This document shows positions 9,029 through 17,860 of a stretch of DNA of 64,000 nucleotides, piece by piece. The first letter of the stretch is position 1. Each line of letters begins with the position of its first letter. The translations under genes and the position numbers were made by a program. A model generated the notes under the pieces. It searched no databases and was not told the origin of the DNA. It worked only from the letters and a program-made list of their open reading frames with translations. Source of the stretch: Spongiactinospora sp. TRM90649 (lineage in GTDB: Bacteria; Actinomycetota; Actinomycetes; Streptosporangiales; Streptosporangiaceae); contig NZ_JARLTC010000002.1 in NCBI RefSeq assembly GCF_029382225.1, forward strand, positions 434,001-498,000. Reading direction: 5' to 3'.

Positions 9029-9280
9029 CACTCCCCCAAGCGCGCGTGAACGGCGCGGCGAATGCGCCGCCACGACGATGGCAGCCCGCCACCCGCGGTG
9101 CGGCGGCCTATACGCTTCCATTACCTTGAGGAGAAACGCACAGTAGCTACGCCGTTACGCAAATGCAACACTAACCCAGCGGCCACTCCGGAGCCGGTAT
9201 CCACAACGCGTTCATTCCGAGTCGCACGCTTGGCTACACTCCGTGGATACTCGGACACGTTGAGTGGAGAGGGGCACGCG
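9029..9280. promoter_or_regulatory. Divergent intergenic region upstream of the Lux-like operon
   Basis: A 252-bp gap between two divergent operons of the glycan cluster. It is clearly less GC-rich than the genes and must contain promoters for both sides. TTGGCTACACT at 9230-9240 includes a TACACT hexamer that could be a -10 element for the acyl carrier protein gene. A GAGAGGGG ribosome binding site at 9267-9274 precedes its GTG. No inverted repeat worth naming was seen. Confidence 0.4.
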
Positions 9281-9535
9281 GTGAACACCACGGATCCGGT
9301 CCAGCGCCTGCGCGCGGTCTTCGCGCGCGCACTGGGCCTCGGCGAGGGCGCGCAGGTCGACGAGCTGGAGTACCGCTCGATCCCGCAATGGGACTCACTG
9401 GCGCACATGTCGCTGGTCGCGGCCATGGAGGACGAGTTCGACATCATGATCGACACCGACGACGTCCTCGACATGTCCTCCTTCACCAAGGCGGCGGCCC
9501 TGCTCGCCAAACACGGTGTCCCCGTCCCCGGCTGA
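9281..9535 (+). CDS. Acyl carrier protein
   Basis: A stand-alone carrier of 84 aa that would hold an acyl chain on a phosphopantetheine arm for the enzymes encoded just downstream. The attachment motif is WDSLAHMSLV, with Ser39 as the modified residue; the four-helix pattern and acidic composition (EDEFDIMIDTDDVLDM) are typical. Start: GTG 9281 with GAGAGGGG about 6 nt upstream. The next gene begins inside its last codons (20-bp overlap), so the five genes to 13978 look like one coupled operon. In nonulosonate and O-antigen clusters such carriers often feed an acyl or amino-acid group onto sugars. The acyl group here is unknown. Confidence 0.88.
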   Translation: MNTTDPVQRLRAVFARALGLGEGAQVDELEYRSIPQWDSLAHMSLVAAMEDEFDIMIDTDDVLDMSSFTKAAALLAKHGVPVPG

Positions 9536-10289
9536 CCCGCCACCCTCGCCATCTGGTGGGCGGGTGGTGCTGGTGACGGGGGCGGCGCGGGGGATCGGGT
9601 ATGCCGTGGCGCGGGGGCTCGCGCTGGGCGGGGACACGGTCGTGGTGCACGGGCGGACGCCCGAGTCCGCCGAGCGGGCAGCGGCGGCGCTGGCCCGGGA
9701 GACCGGCGGGAAGGCCGAGGCCGCGCACGGCGACGTCGCCGACGCCGAGGCCGTGGCTGCGATCATGCGCGGCGTGCACGGACGGCACCGGCGGCTCGAC
9801 GGGCTGGTGGTCAACGCGGGCGTGCACGAGGCGGCGCTGCTCGGCATGATGGGCGCGGCCTCCGTGGAGCGGCTGTTCCAGGTCAACGCGGTCGGCGCGG
9901 CCCACACCCTGCAAGCGGCCGTCCGGCTGCTGCGCCGTGGGGTCAACCCGGCGGTGGTGCTGGTGTCGTCGGTGATGGGCGTGTCGGGCGGGCCGGGGCA
10001 GGCCGTCTACAGCGCGACCAAGGCGGCGGTCGCCGGGCTGACCCTCGCGGCGGCCAAGGAGCTCGGGCCCGCCGGAATCCGCGTCAACGCGGTCGCCCCC
10101 GGCTACATCGACACCGACATGCTCGCCACCCTCGACGCCACGGGCCGCGAGGCCCGAGTCCGCGCCACCCCCCTGGCCCGCCTCGGCACCCCCGCCGACG
10201 TCGCCTCCGCCGTCACGTTCCTCCTCTCCCCCGAAGCCTCGTTCATCACCGCCCAGGTCCTCTCCGTAGACGGCGGAGTCGCCGTATGA
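9516..10289 (+). CDS. SDR family 3-oxoacyl-ACP reductase (FabG-like)
   Basis: An NAD(P)H-dependent short-chain dehydrogenase of 257 aa. It has the cofactor glycine loop VLVTGAARGIGYAVARG, NAGV at about residue 105, the catalytic Ser-Tyr-Lys (VSSVMGVSGG then VYSATKAA), and the FabG-type end LSPEASFITAQVLSVDGG. The GTG start at 9516 overlaps the ACP gene by 20 bases. Given its neighbours it probably reduces a beta-keto group on an ACP-bound acyl chain, but SDR specificity cannot be read from sequence and it might instead act on a sugar. Genes in this operon overlap or lie close, indicating co-expression. Confidence 0.85.
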   Translation: MSPSPADPPPSPSGGRVVLVTGAARGIGYAVARGLALGGDTVVVHGRTPESAERAAAALARETGGKAEAAHGDVADAEAVAAIMRGVHGRHRRLDGLVVNAGVHEAALLGMMGAASVERLFQVNAVGAAHTLQAAVRLLRRGVNPAVVLVSSVMGVSGGPGQAVYSATKAAVAGLTLAAAKELGPAGIRVNAVAPGYIDTDMLATLDATGREARVRATPLARLGTPADVASAVTFLLSPEASFITAQVLSVDGGVAV

Positions 10290-10308
10290 CCCACTGCGGG
10301 GTGCGGAG

Positions 10309-11661
10309 GTGATCCATCGGCCTTGGGTGCCGCATCCGGGGGCTCGGGTGGTGGACGCCGGGAGCGGGCGGGAACTGGGCGGGGCCGAGTTGTGGGAGCG
10401 GGTCGAGGCGGAGGCCGCGCGGCTGGGCGGGCTGCCCGAGGGGTTGCTGCTCAGCCCCTCGCCCTCGCGCGTCGCGGCGGTGGTGCGTTACCTGGGGGCG
10501 TTGGCGTCGTGCCGTCCGGTCGCGTTGCTCGATCCCGCGATCCGGCCCGAGACGTTGCTGACGCTCGTCGAGCGCTACTCCCCCGCCGTGGTGGCCGACC
10601 CGCCGTCCGGCATGCCGGTTCCGGCCGGATACACGCCCGGGGCGCAGTGGATCCGCGACGACGCGCCGCCCGTGCATCCCGACCTGGCGGTGTTGCTGAC
10701 CACCTCGGGGTCCACCGGCAGTCCCAAGCTGGTGCGCCTGTCGCGCGACGCCGTGCTCGCCAACGCCGGTTCGGTCGCGCGGGCGCTCCGGCTGACGCCT
10801 GACGACCTGTGGCCGACCACGCTCCCGCTGCACTACACCTACGGCCTGACCACGCTCAACGCCCATCTGGCCGCCGGAGCCGGGGTGATGCTGACCGGCG
10901 ACGGCCTGCTCGACCGCCGGTTCTGGGAGACCGCCGACGCCTTCGGCGCGACCTCGATCGCGGCGGTGCCTTACCAGTTCGAGATGCTGCGGCGGCTGCG
11001 GTTCGACCCGGCCGCGCATCCGGCGATCCGCATGATCACCCAGTCCGGCGCGCGGCTGCGCGCCGACCTGGTCGCCGACTTCGCCGCGCGGATGGCCCGC
11101 TCCGGCGGTCACCTGGTCAAGATGTACGGCATGACCGAGGCCCCCCGCGTCGCGGTCCTGCCTCCCGAGCACCTGGCCGCCCGCCCCGACTCCGTCGGCC
11201 TGGCCGTCCCCGGCGGCTCGCTGTCCATCGACGACGGCGAGGTCGTCTACCGCGGGCCCAACGTGATGATGGGCTACGCCGAGAGCGCCGCCGACCTCCT
11301 CCGCGACGACGAGCTGGGCGGCGTGCTGCGCACCGGCGACCTCGGCCGGCTCGACCCTGAGGGGTTCCTGTTCCTGTCCGGCAGGCTGCGCCGGATCGGC
11401 AAGGTCTTCGGCCTGCGGGTCGGCCTGGACGACCTGGAGGAGCTGCTGCGCGGCCACGGCCCGGTCGCGGCCGTGGCGGGAGACGACCGCGTGGTGGTGT
11501 TCGCCGAGGCCGTCGAGCCGCGCATGCGCGAGGAGCTGGCGCGACGGCTGGCCGCGCTCACCGGCGCGCACTGGAGCGGGTTCGACGTGCGGGGCGTGGA
11601 GCGCCTGCCGTTGCTGCCCTCGGGGAAGGTCGACTATCGCACTCTGGAGGCCGGGCTATGA
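10309..11661 (+). CDS. AMP-dependent acyl ligase (ANL superfamily)
   Basis: A 450-aa adenylate-forming enzyme expected to activate a carboxylic acid with ATP and load it on the ACP or CoA. Core motifs: LLTTSGSTGSPKLVRLS (phosphate loop, A3), LPLHYTYGL, KMYGMTEAPR (A5), LRTGDLGRLDPEGFLFLSGR (A7) and LPSGKVDYRTL with the A10 lysine. At 450 residues it is shorter than most acyl-CoA synthetases (500-550), mainly in the N-terminal subdomain. GTG 10309 is used, but the ribosome binding site GGAG abuts it, so a slightly later start is possible. It overlaps the LuxE-like gene by 4 bases. Substrate unknown; the small active site cannot be modelled here. Confidence 0.85.
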   Translation: MIHRPWVPHPGARVVDAGSGRELGGAELWERVEAEAARLGGLPEGLLLSPSPSRVAAVVRYLGALASCRPVALLDPAIRPETLLTLVERYSPAVVADPPSGMPVPAGYTPGAQWIRDDAPPVHPDLAVLLTTSGSTGSPKLVRLSRDAVLANAGSVARALRLTPDDLWPTTLPLHYTYGLTTLNAHLAAGAGVMLTGDGLLDRRFWETADAFGATSIAAVPYQFEMLRRLRFDPAAHPAIRMITQSGARLRADLVADFAARMARSGGHLVKMYGMTEAPRVAVLPPEHLAARPDSVGLAVPGGSLSIDDGEVVYRGPNVMMGYAESAADLLRDDELGGVLRTGDLGRLDPEGFLFLSGRLRRIGKVFGLRVGLDDLEELLRGHGPVAAVAGDDRVVVFAEAVEPRMREELARRLAALTGAHWSGFDVRGVERLPLLPSGKVDYRTLEAGL

Positions 11662-12719
11662 CGCCGTTCTCACTGCCGCAGCCGGTCAAGGAGGCCAGGC
11701 TGCTGCCGGAGCTGGCCGCGCTGACCGAGCACCACCGGGCCGCGTGCCCGCCGTACGCGCGGATCCTGGCCGCGCTCGGCGAGGCCCCGCCGTACTCGTC
11801 GGTGGCGGCGCTGCCCTGGCTGCCGGTGCGGCTGTTCGCCACGCACGAGCTGAAGAGCGTCCCCGACGACGCGGTCTTCCGGACGCTGACCTCAAGCGGC
11901 ACCACGGGCGGACCGCCCAGCAAGATCTTTCTCGACCGGGCGGCGGCGCAGGCGCAGGCCCGCGCGCTGGCCGCCACGCTGCGGGCGGTGCTCGGCGAGC
12001 GGCGGATGCCGATGCTGGTGGTCGACTCCCGGTCGGTGATCCGCGCCGCCGCGCTGAGCGCGCGCGGCGCGGGCGTGCTGGGCATGATGAACTTCGGCAG
12101 AGACCACACGTTCGCACTCGACGACGACGGCGCGGCCGACCTCGCGGCGGTCCGCGGCTTCCTGAGCCGCCACCGCGGCGACCCCTTCCTGATCTTCGGG
12201 TTCACCTTCATGACCTGGCGTCATCTCTACGAACCGGCCCGCGATCACGGCCTCGACCTCTCCGGCGGGGTGCTGATCCACTCGGGGGGCTGGAAGAAGA
12301 TGGCCGACGAGGCCGTGGACAACGCCGAGTACCGCCGCAGGTTCGCCGCCGACACCGGCCTGACCCGGATCCACAACTTCTACGGCATGGTCGAGCAGAT
12401 CGGGACGATCTTCCTGGAGGGCCCCGACGACGACGGCGACGGCGGCCTGTACGCGCCCGACTTCGCCGACGTGATCATCCGGGATCCCGAGACCTGGCAG
12501 GAGGTCCCGCCGGGCGTTCCCGGGCTGATCGAGGTGGTGAGCACGCTGCCCACCTCCTACCCGGGCCACGCGGTGCTGACCGAGGACCTCGGCGTCGTCC
12601 ACGGCGTGGACGACGGCGTGTGGCCGGGCAAACGGTTCGGCGTGCTCGGCCGGCTGCCGCGCGCCGAGGCGCGCGGGTGCAGCGACACGTACGGCGGCGC
12701 GTCCCGGGAGGCCGCGTGA
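11658..12719 (+). CDS. LuxE-like acyl-protein synthetase
   Basis: A 353-aa member of the LuxE family. In luminous bacteria LuxE activates a fatty acid as acyl-AMP and passes it, through a Cys, to the LuxC reductase. Visible motifs are TLTSSGTTGGPPSKIFLD (phosphate loop), FGFTFMTWRHLY, GGVLIHSGGWKKM and HNFYGMVEQIGTIF, which are LuxE hallmarks. Length is close to LuxE (about 370). It starts at ATG 11658 over the stop of the AMP-ligase (ATGA) and ends over the start of the LuxC-like gene (GTGA). There is no luxAB here, so the role is in aldehyde formation for something other than light. Two acid-activating enzymes in one operon suggests two acyl inputs or two steps. Confidence 0.85.
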   Translation: MTPFSLPQPVKEARLLPELAALTEHHRAACPPYARILAALGEAPPYSSVAALPWLPVRLFATHELKSVPDDAVFRTLTSSGTTGGPPSKIFLDRAAAQAQARALAATLRAVLGERRMPMLVVDSRSVIRAAALSARGAGVLGMMNFGRDHTFALDDDGAADLAAVRGFLSRHRGDPFLIFGFTFMTWRHLYEPARDHGLDLSGGVLIHSGGWKKMADEAVDNAEYRRRFAADTGLTRIHNFYGMVEQIGTIFLEGPDDDGDGGLYAPDFADVIIRDPETWQEVPPGVPGLIEVVSTLPTSYPGHAVLTEDLGVVHGVDDGVWPGKRFGVLGRLPRAEARGCSDTYGGASREAA

Positions 12720-13978
12720 ACGTCCGCCAGGTCTTCCCGCCCGGCCCCGACGCGCCGGTCCGCCGGGTCGCCGCCCAGGTGCGCGAAGCGCCGCCCGGCG
12801 GGCCGCTGACCGTGGGCGACGAGCGGATCCGCGCGTTCCTGGAGTCGGTGTCACGCCGCCTGGTCGCCCCCGCCATGGCCCGGCGCCATCCGGAGCTGAC
12901 CGCGCTCGGCTACTTCCTGCGCCGCTCCGAGGTCACCCGGGTGCTGGCCCGGCTGCGGCCGGACGACGCCGATCCGGTGCTGCGGGTGCCGCGCGGGCTG
13001 GTCTTCCACATCCCGCCCGCCAACGTCGACACCCTGTTCGTCTACTCCTGGGCGCTTTCGGCGCTGGCCGGCAACCACAACGTGGTCCGCCTGTCGCCGC
13101 GCGCGGGCGGCCCGGCCCGCGCGGTGGTCGAGGTGCTGCTCGACGCGCTCGCCGACGCCCACCCGGCCGTGGCGCACTCCCAGCGGGTGGTCGGCTACGA
13201 GCGTTCCACCGAGGCCACCGGGTGCCTGTCGGCGGCGTGCGACCTGCGGGTGATCTGGGGCGGCGACGAGGCGGTGCGCGAGATCAGGCGGCAGCCGCTG
13301 CCCCCGCACGCCCGTGACGTGACCTTCCCCGACCGTTCGTCGTTCGCGGTGATCCGCACCTCGGCGTGGCTGTCCGCGCCGCCCGAGGAGCGCGAGCGGG
13401 TGGTGACGGGCTTCGCCAACGACGCCTACTGGTTCGGCCAGGCGGCGTGCGCGTCGCCGCGCACGGTGTTCTGGGTCGGTTCCGGCGACCGCGCGGCGGC
13501 GGCCGGCGACTTCAACGGACGGTTGACCGAGCACACCGCGCGGCGGTGGCGGGTGGACGCCGCGATGGCGGTGCGCAAGCGCGTCGCCGCCTACGGCCTG
13601 GCCGCCGACGGCGTGGCCGGGCGGCTGTCGTTCCCCGGCAACGAGGTCACCGTGCTTGAGCTGCCCGAGCCCGCCGACCCGGCCGCCCTGCCCCGGCGGT
13701 GGCTGGGCGCGGGCGTGTTCGCCCACACCGGCCTCGGCTCCCTCGACGGCCTGCTCCCGCTGGTCGATCGCAAGGACCAGACGATGACCCACTACGGCTT
13801 CGAGCGCGCCGAGCTGCGCGAGCTGGCCGAGGCGCTGGCCGGGCGGGGAATCGACCGGATGGTCCCGATCGGGTCGGCGCTGCGCTTCGACGGCGTGTGG
13901 GATGGCGTGGATCTTCCCGTCGAGTTCACCCGCCTGGTCAGCGTCGCCGCCCCTGGCGATACCGGGCTCAGCCCGTGA
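12716..13978 (+). CDS. LuxC-like acyl-CoA/acyl-protein reductase
   Basis: A 420-aa NADPH-dependent acyl reductase of the LuxC family (aldehyde dehydrogenase superfamily), which would reduce a bound acyl group to an aldehyde. Key blocks are VFHIPPANVDTLFVYSWAL, GNHNVVRLSPRAGG, the substrate region FANDAYWFGQAACASPRTVFW with the probable catalytic Cys245, and the late QTMTHYGF block. The frame starts at GTG 12716, which overlaps the LuxE-like stop (GTGA). The 3' end overlaps the convergent glycosyltransferase gene by 11 bases. LuxC proteins are usually about 480 aa, so this one is compact. With ACP, SDR, ligase and LuxE it forms an acyl activation and reduction line of unknown product. Confidence 0.87.
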   Translation: MNVRQVFPPGPDAPVRRVAAQVREAPPGGPLTVGDERIRAFLESVSRRLVAPAMARRHPELTALGYFLRRSEVTRVLARLRPDDADPVLRVPRGLVFHIPPANVDTLFVYSWALSALAGNHNVVRLSPRAGGPARAVVEVLLDALADAHPAVAHSQRVVGYERSTEATGCLSAACDLRVIWGGDEAVREIRRQPLPPHARDVTFPDRSSFAVIRTSAWLSAPPEERERVVTGFANDAYWFGQAACASPRTVFWVGSGDRAAAAGDFNGRLTEHTARRWRVDAAMAVRKRVAAYGLAADGVAGRLSFPGNEVTVLELPEPADPAALPRRWLGAGVFAHTGLGSLDGLLPLVDRKDQTMTHYGFERAELRELAEALAGRGIDRMVPIGSALRFDGVWDGVDLPVEFTRLVSVAAPGDTGLSP

Positions 13979-15242
13979 CCAGCGCCCGGTCGCGGAAGAC
14001 CCACCGGTCCAGCACCGCGAACCGCACGATCGTCATCACCACGTAGGCCGACAGCAGCGCGGCCAGTTCCAGCGCCCGCCCGTGCCCCGGCAGCGCGTGC
14101 ACCACGCTCACCACCACCGTGGTGGTGAACAGGTAGTTGATCGCGAACAGCAGCCCGGCCCGGGAGTGGACCCGCGTCCGCGGCCCGCCGCGCCGTCCGA
14201 AGGTCCAGCGCCGGTTGGCCTCGGTGTTGGCCGCCGCGGTGACGGCCAGCGCGGCCAGGTTGGCCCATTCCGGCGTCCAGACCGTGCGCAGCGCCGCGTA
14301 GAGCGAGGTGTGCGCGACCGTGGAGACCACGCCGATCAGCGCGAACGACACCAGCTTGGCCAGCAGCGGGTTCGTCGGCGGGGCGACCACCGCGTCCGGG
14401 TGGACGGGGGCCAGTTCGCGGCGCGGCGGCAGGTCCACCCGCGCCTGGCCGCGCGACATGCGCCGGGCGACCCGGATCATCCCGCGCAGGTCCTGCCAGG
14501 CGGTGCTGACCACCTTGACGCGGGAGTCCACGTCCTCGAACCAGTCCACCGGCGTCTCGTGCACCCGCAGCCCGTTGTGCTCGGCGAGCAGCAGCAGTTC
14601 CGTGTCGAAGAACCACGCGTCGTCCTGGACACGCCCGAGCAGCGGGCGGACCACGTCGGCGCGCACGGCCTTGAAGCCGCACTGCGCGTCGCGGAACCCG
14701 GTGCCGAAGCTGAGCCGCAGCGCCAGGTTGTAGCAGCGGGAGATCAGTTCGCGCCGGGCGGTTCGCCGCACCCGCGAGGACCTGGCCAGCCGCGAGCCGA
14801 TGCCGATCTCGGAGTGCCCGCTGAGCAGCGGGGCCACCATCGGCAGCAGCGCGTCGAGGTGGGTGGACAGATCGACGTCCATGTAGGCGACGATCTCGGC
14901 CGGGCTGGCGTTCCACGCGTGCCGGAGGGCCGCGCCGCGCCCGCGCGTCTCGATCCGGGTGGCGTGGACGCCGGGCAGGCGGGCCGCAAGGCCGGTGGCG
15001 ATGTCCCAGGTGGCGTCGGTGCTGCCGTTGTCGGCGACGGTGATCCGCCAGGTCAGCGGGAAGGAGGCGGTCAGGAAGGCGTGCAGGGTCTCGACGCAGC
15101 CGGGCAGCGCGCGTGCCTCGTTCAGCACCGGGATGACGATGTCCACGGTGGGCTCCGGGGCCCGCGTGCCGGGCGTGGCGAGCGTCCCGGACACTGCCGG
15201 GGTGTGTGCGGCGACGGCCTCGCCGACGACGTTCTCCCGCAT
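13968..15242 (-). CDS. GT2 glycosyltransferase fused to GtrA-like membrane domain
   Basis: A two-domain protein of 424 aa. Residues about 30-260 are a polyprenyl-phosphate sugar synthase-type GT2: VDIVIPVLNEARALPGCV, VADNGSTDAT, RGRGAALRHAW and the D-x-D in AYMDVDLSTH, plus GFRDAQCGFKAV. Residues about 300-420 form a GtrA-like domain with four likely membrane segments (LVSFALIGVVSTVAHTSLYA; LLFAINYLFTTTVVVSVV; ELAALLSAYVVMTIVRFAVL). GtrA-like proteins are thought to move lipid-linked sugars across the membrane, so the fusion would make and flip a polyprenyl-phosphate sugar. ATG 15242 has GGAGGG 7 nt upstream. It pairs with the multi-spanning protein at 15351, which could use the flipped donor. 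Confidence 0.87.
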   Translation of the reverse strand: MRENVVGEAVAAHTPAVSGTLATPGTRAPEPTVDIVIPVLNEARALPGCVETLHAFLTASFPLTWRITVADNGSTDATWDIATGLAARLPGVHATRIETRGRGAALRHAWNASPAEIVAYMDVDLSTHLDALLPMVAPLLSGHSEIGIGSRLARSSRVRRTARRELISRCYNLALRLSFGTGFRDAQCGFKAVRADVVRPLLGRVQDDAWFFDTELLLLAEHNGLRVHETPVDWFEDVDSRVKVVSTAWQDLRGMIRVARRMSRGQARVDLPPRRELAPVHPDAVVAPPTNPLLAKLVSFALIGVVSTVAHTSLYAALRTVWTPEWANLAALAVTAAANTEANRRWTFGRRGGPRTRVHSRAGLLFAINYLFTTTVVVSVVHALPGHGRALELAALLSAYVVMTIVRFAVLDRWVFRDRALVTG

Positions 15243-15350
15243 CGCGGCCCTCCGGCGGTCGACATGGCACGGGTACGCGGCCAGTCTCGGCCGGGGGCGC
15301 GGCGACGCCGGACGGTGACGCGCGACCTCGCCTAACAGATGACGCGGGGT

Positions 15351-17543
15351 TTACACGAAGGGGGAGAACGGGTCGGGGTTGGCGATCCACGGGACGATCT
15401 CGTAGACCGCGCAGTCGCCCGCCCGGTAGCGCAGCGCGGCGAACCGGGCGACCGCGCCGCGCAGCAGCGGGTCGCGTTCGTCCACCAGCAGCCAGCGCAC
15501 CCGGTGGACGGCGAGCAGCCGCCGCGCCGCCGCCCGCGACGGCGATCGGAAGATCGCGTCGTTGTCGTCCAGCCGGGCCTGGTCCCAGAAGATGAAGTGG
15601 GTGTAGTGGTCGGCCAGGTAGTCGACCACCCGGCCGAGGTTGGTCGGGGTGTAGCCCCAGCCCTCCACGAGCAGCCGCCGTTCGGTGTAGGCCGAGACCC
15701 AGAAGTGCCGGTTGTCGCAGTAGCGCACCCGCACGCCCCGGCAGTGCACGTTGGTGGCGAGCACCTCGTCGGGGCGGGTGTTGGCGCGCAGCCACCGCGC
15801 CGCCTCCATCCCGCCCGCGGGCACCTCCGGCACCTCGGGGATCGTCTGCGGCGCGCCGGAGTACGACCGCACCAGGCCGTCCGCGCCCGGCGCCGAGCAC
15901 AGGCCCGCGACCAGCAGCAGCACCACGGCCACACCCCCGGTCGCGCGGTGCAGGACGAGCGCGCCGACGGCGACCGCCCCGGCCAGCACGCACACCGGGA
16001 CCAGCGCGGACTCGACCGTCAGCGCGGTGCCCGCGGCGCTCCGCGCGTCGATGCCGAAGGCCGCGCCACCGGCCAGGCAGAGCGCCACCAGCGCGGGCCG
16101 GACGGCACGCGGCACCCTGCCCATCGCGATCCGCAGCCCGGCCGCCGCCACGATCGCCAGGTAGGGCCAGCCGCCGCGCAGGAAGTAGAGCTGGCTCAGC
16201 CCGGGATGCCCGAGCAGCAGCGCGGCCCCGGCCGAGGACGTTCCCGCGCCGAGGCAGATCAGCAGCAGGGCCCGGCGACGCCGGGGGCACCGGAGATACG
16301 GACGGCGGCGCAGCAGCACCACGCCACCGGCGAAGACGGTCGCCCAGCCGAGCGCGAGCGCGCCGCTGACCGCGGCGGTCAGCGTGCCGGGGTCGTCGCC
16401 GGGCGCGGGGTGGGTGGCCACGAGCCAGGCGGCGAGCGCGCCCGGCCGTACGCTCATGCCCTGGGACGCGCCGCCGAACAGCACGAACTGGGCGAAGGCC
16501 AGCACGGCGGCGACCATGGCCAGCAGCCCGAGGACCAGGCGGTCGCGGCGGTGCAGCAGGAGGGCCACCAGGCCCGCGCCGATCAGCGGCACGTAGGTCG
16601 CCTTGGCCCCGGAGACCGCCACCAGCAGCGCCAGGATCAGCAGCAGCCCGGGGACGCCCGGCCTGCGCAGCGCCATGGCCACCGCGAGCACGAGCGCGGC
16701 GAAGATCGCCGAACCGAAGGTCTGGGTGGGACTGAGCCAGGTCAGCGTGCCCACCAGCGACCCGCTGGGCAGCGGGCTCTCCCGCCAGCCGAACAGGTCG
16801 GGGGTCGCGGCCAGGTACGAAAGCGCGACGGCCGCCGCGCCCGCCCACCAGGACCCGGCCGCCATGCGCCCGAGGCCCGCGATCAGGACGGTGAACGCGG
16901 CGGCGATGGGCAGGATGGCCAGCCGGTAGAGCACGGTCTGCGCCTCGATGCCGGTGGCCCAGGTCGTGGCGGCGACGTCGGCGTAGAAGAACCAGTGGTA
17001 GGCCAGCGGCTCCCCCGCCACCTCGGGGACGGTCGGCGGCATGTGGTGGCGCAGCTCGCCGACGAGCGAGAGGTGGAACGGCATATCCACGTACGGCGCG
17101 GCGTTGGACGGCCAGCTCAGCCCGTGCGCCCGGTAGAAGGCGGGCGCGGCCCACACCACGAGCGTGGCGACCAGCCCGGCGAGGGTCCAGGCGGCGGCGA
17201 TGGGAACGTGTTCGCGCCGCGTGCGCGCGCACCGGCGGCGCAGCGCGGGGACCGCCGCGCAGGCCACGACCACGAGGGCGGGGGCGACCAGGAACCAGCG
17301 CGGCTGCCCTGCGGCCCGCGCGGCGGCGTAGGCCCCGATCTCCAGGGCGTATCCGGCGGCGGTGCCCGCCGCCAGCTCCACGGGCAGCGAGTGGCGCCCG
17401 GCCAGGCAGACCCGCCAGATCAGCGTGCCCGGCAGGACCACGCCCAGCGCGAGGTAGCCGAAGAAGGCCGCGATGTCGGCGCCCTGCGTGCCGTGCGCGG
17501 TGAGCGTGGCGACCGTCACGACGGCCAGCGCGACCCCGGGCAT
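15351..17543 (-). CDS. Large multi-spanning membrane protein, probable GT-C type glycosyltransferase
   Basis: A hydrophobic protein of about 730 aa with ten or more membrane segments and a soluble C-terminal domain of about 150 residues. An extracytoplasmic loop after the third or fourth helix contains YVDMPFHLSLVGELRH, which carries an acidic residue placed as in GT-C transferases using polyprenyl-phosphate donors. The C-terminal domain has ANTRPDEVLATNVHCRG and RYCDNRHFWVSAYTERRLL, blocks seen in unannotated actinobacterial membrane proteins. No named family is certain. The start is unsure: ATG 17543 directly before the first hydrophobic helix is used; the frame is open to 17630. Co-directional with the GT2-GtrA gene (108 nt apart), it probably completes lipid-linked glycan assembly. 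Confidence 0.65.
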   Translation of the reverse strand: MPGVALAVVTVATLTAHGTQGADIAAFFGYLALGVVLPGTLIWRVCLAGRHSLPVELAAGTAAGYALEIGAYAAARAAGQPRWFLVAPALVVVACAAVPALRRRCARTRREHVPIAAAWTLAGLVATLVVWAAPAFYRAHGLSWPSNAAPYVDMPFHLSLVGELRHHMPPTVPEVAGEPLAYHWFFYADVAATTWATGIEAQTVLYRLAILPIAAAFTVLIAGLGRMAAGSWWAGAAAVALSYLAATPDLFGWRESPLPSGSLVGTLTWLSPTQTFGSAIFAALVLAVAMALRRPGVPGLLLILALLVAVSGAKATYVPLIGAGLVALLLHRRDRLVLGLLAMVAAVLAFAQFVLFGGASQGMSVRPGALAAWLVATHPAPGDDPGTLTAAVSGALALGWATVFAGGVVLLRRRPYLRCPRRRRALLLICLGAGTSSAGAALLLGHPGLSQLYFLRGGWPYLAIVAAAGLRIAMGRVPRAVRPALVALCLAGGAAFGIDARSAAGTALTVESALVPVCVLAGAVAVGALVLHRATGGVAVVLLLVAGLCSAPGADGLVRSYSGAPQTIPEVPEVPAGGMEAARWLRANTRPDEVLATNVHCRGVRVRYCDNRHFWVSAYTERRLLVEGWGYTPTNLGRVVDYLADHYTHFIFWDQARLDDNDAIFRSPSRAAARRLLAVHRVRWLLVDERDPLLRGAVARFAALRYRAGDCAVYEIVPWIANPDPFSPFV

Positions 17544-17860
17544 TAGTCGCACGACCGATATCGCACACCGGGCCGGTCCGGAACGGGTCCGCTGCTCGAC
17601 TCGACGTGGAGCGGCGACGACAAGGGTCAAGGCTGGCTCGCAATCCGGCCCGGGAACGATCGAGCCTGGATGCGTAATGTAGCGAATCGATCACCGATGG
17701 GAGCCGAAGCGTAATCGTGTGTCCCGGAACACTTCCGACACTCATCGCGATAACCGTTTGATACGTGGTGATTTAGGAAAGCGAGGGTCTGATCCCCCTA
17801 TTAGGTACGGTGTGTACGGTGACGCGCATTTTGCGCATGACAAATGGAGGAACGAGGCAT
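17544..17860. other. Divergent intergenic region, no gene seen
   Basis: About 317 bp between the membrane protein and the first deacetylase. The left part may be an N-terminal extension of the membrane protein (open frame to 17630). The rest is distinctly AT-richer and contains a short GCGCATTTTGCGC inverted repeat at 17824-17836 just before the GGAGG ribosome binding site at 17846-17850. Promoters for both flanking genes are expected here; I cannot identify -35/-10 pairs with confidence. Confidence 0.4.

Noticed and set aside
9281..13978. Bioluminescence operon
   Set aside because: luxC- and luxE-like genes occur, but no luciferase subunits (luxA, luxB) or flavin reductase are present in the window.
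13792..17745. A 1317-codon open frame on the minus strand
   Set aside because: It runs out of frame through two real genes (GT2-GtrA and the membrane protein) and has Arg/Gly/Ala-only composition. High GC creates such long shadows.
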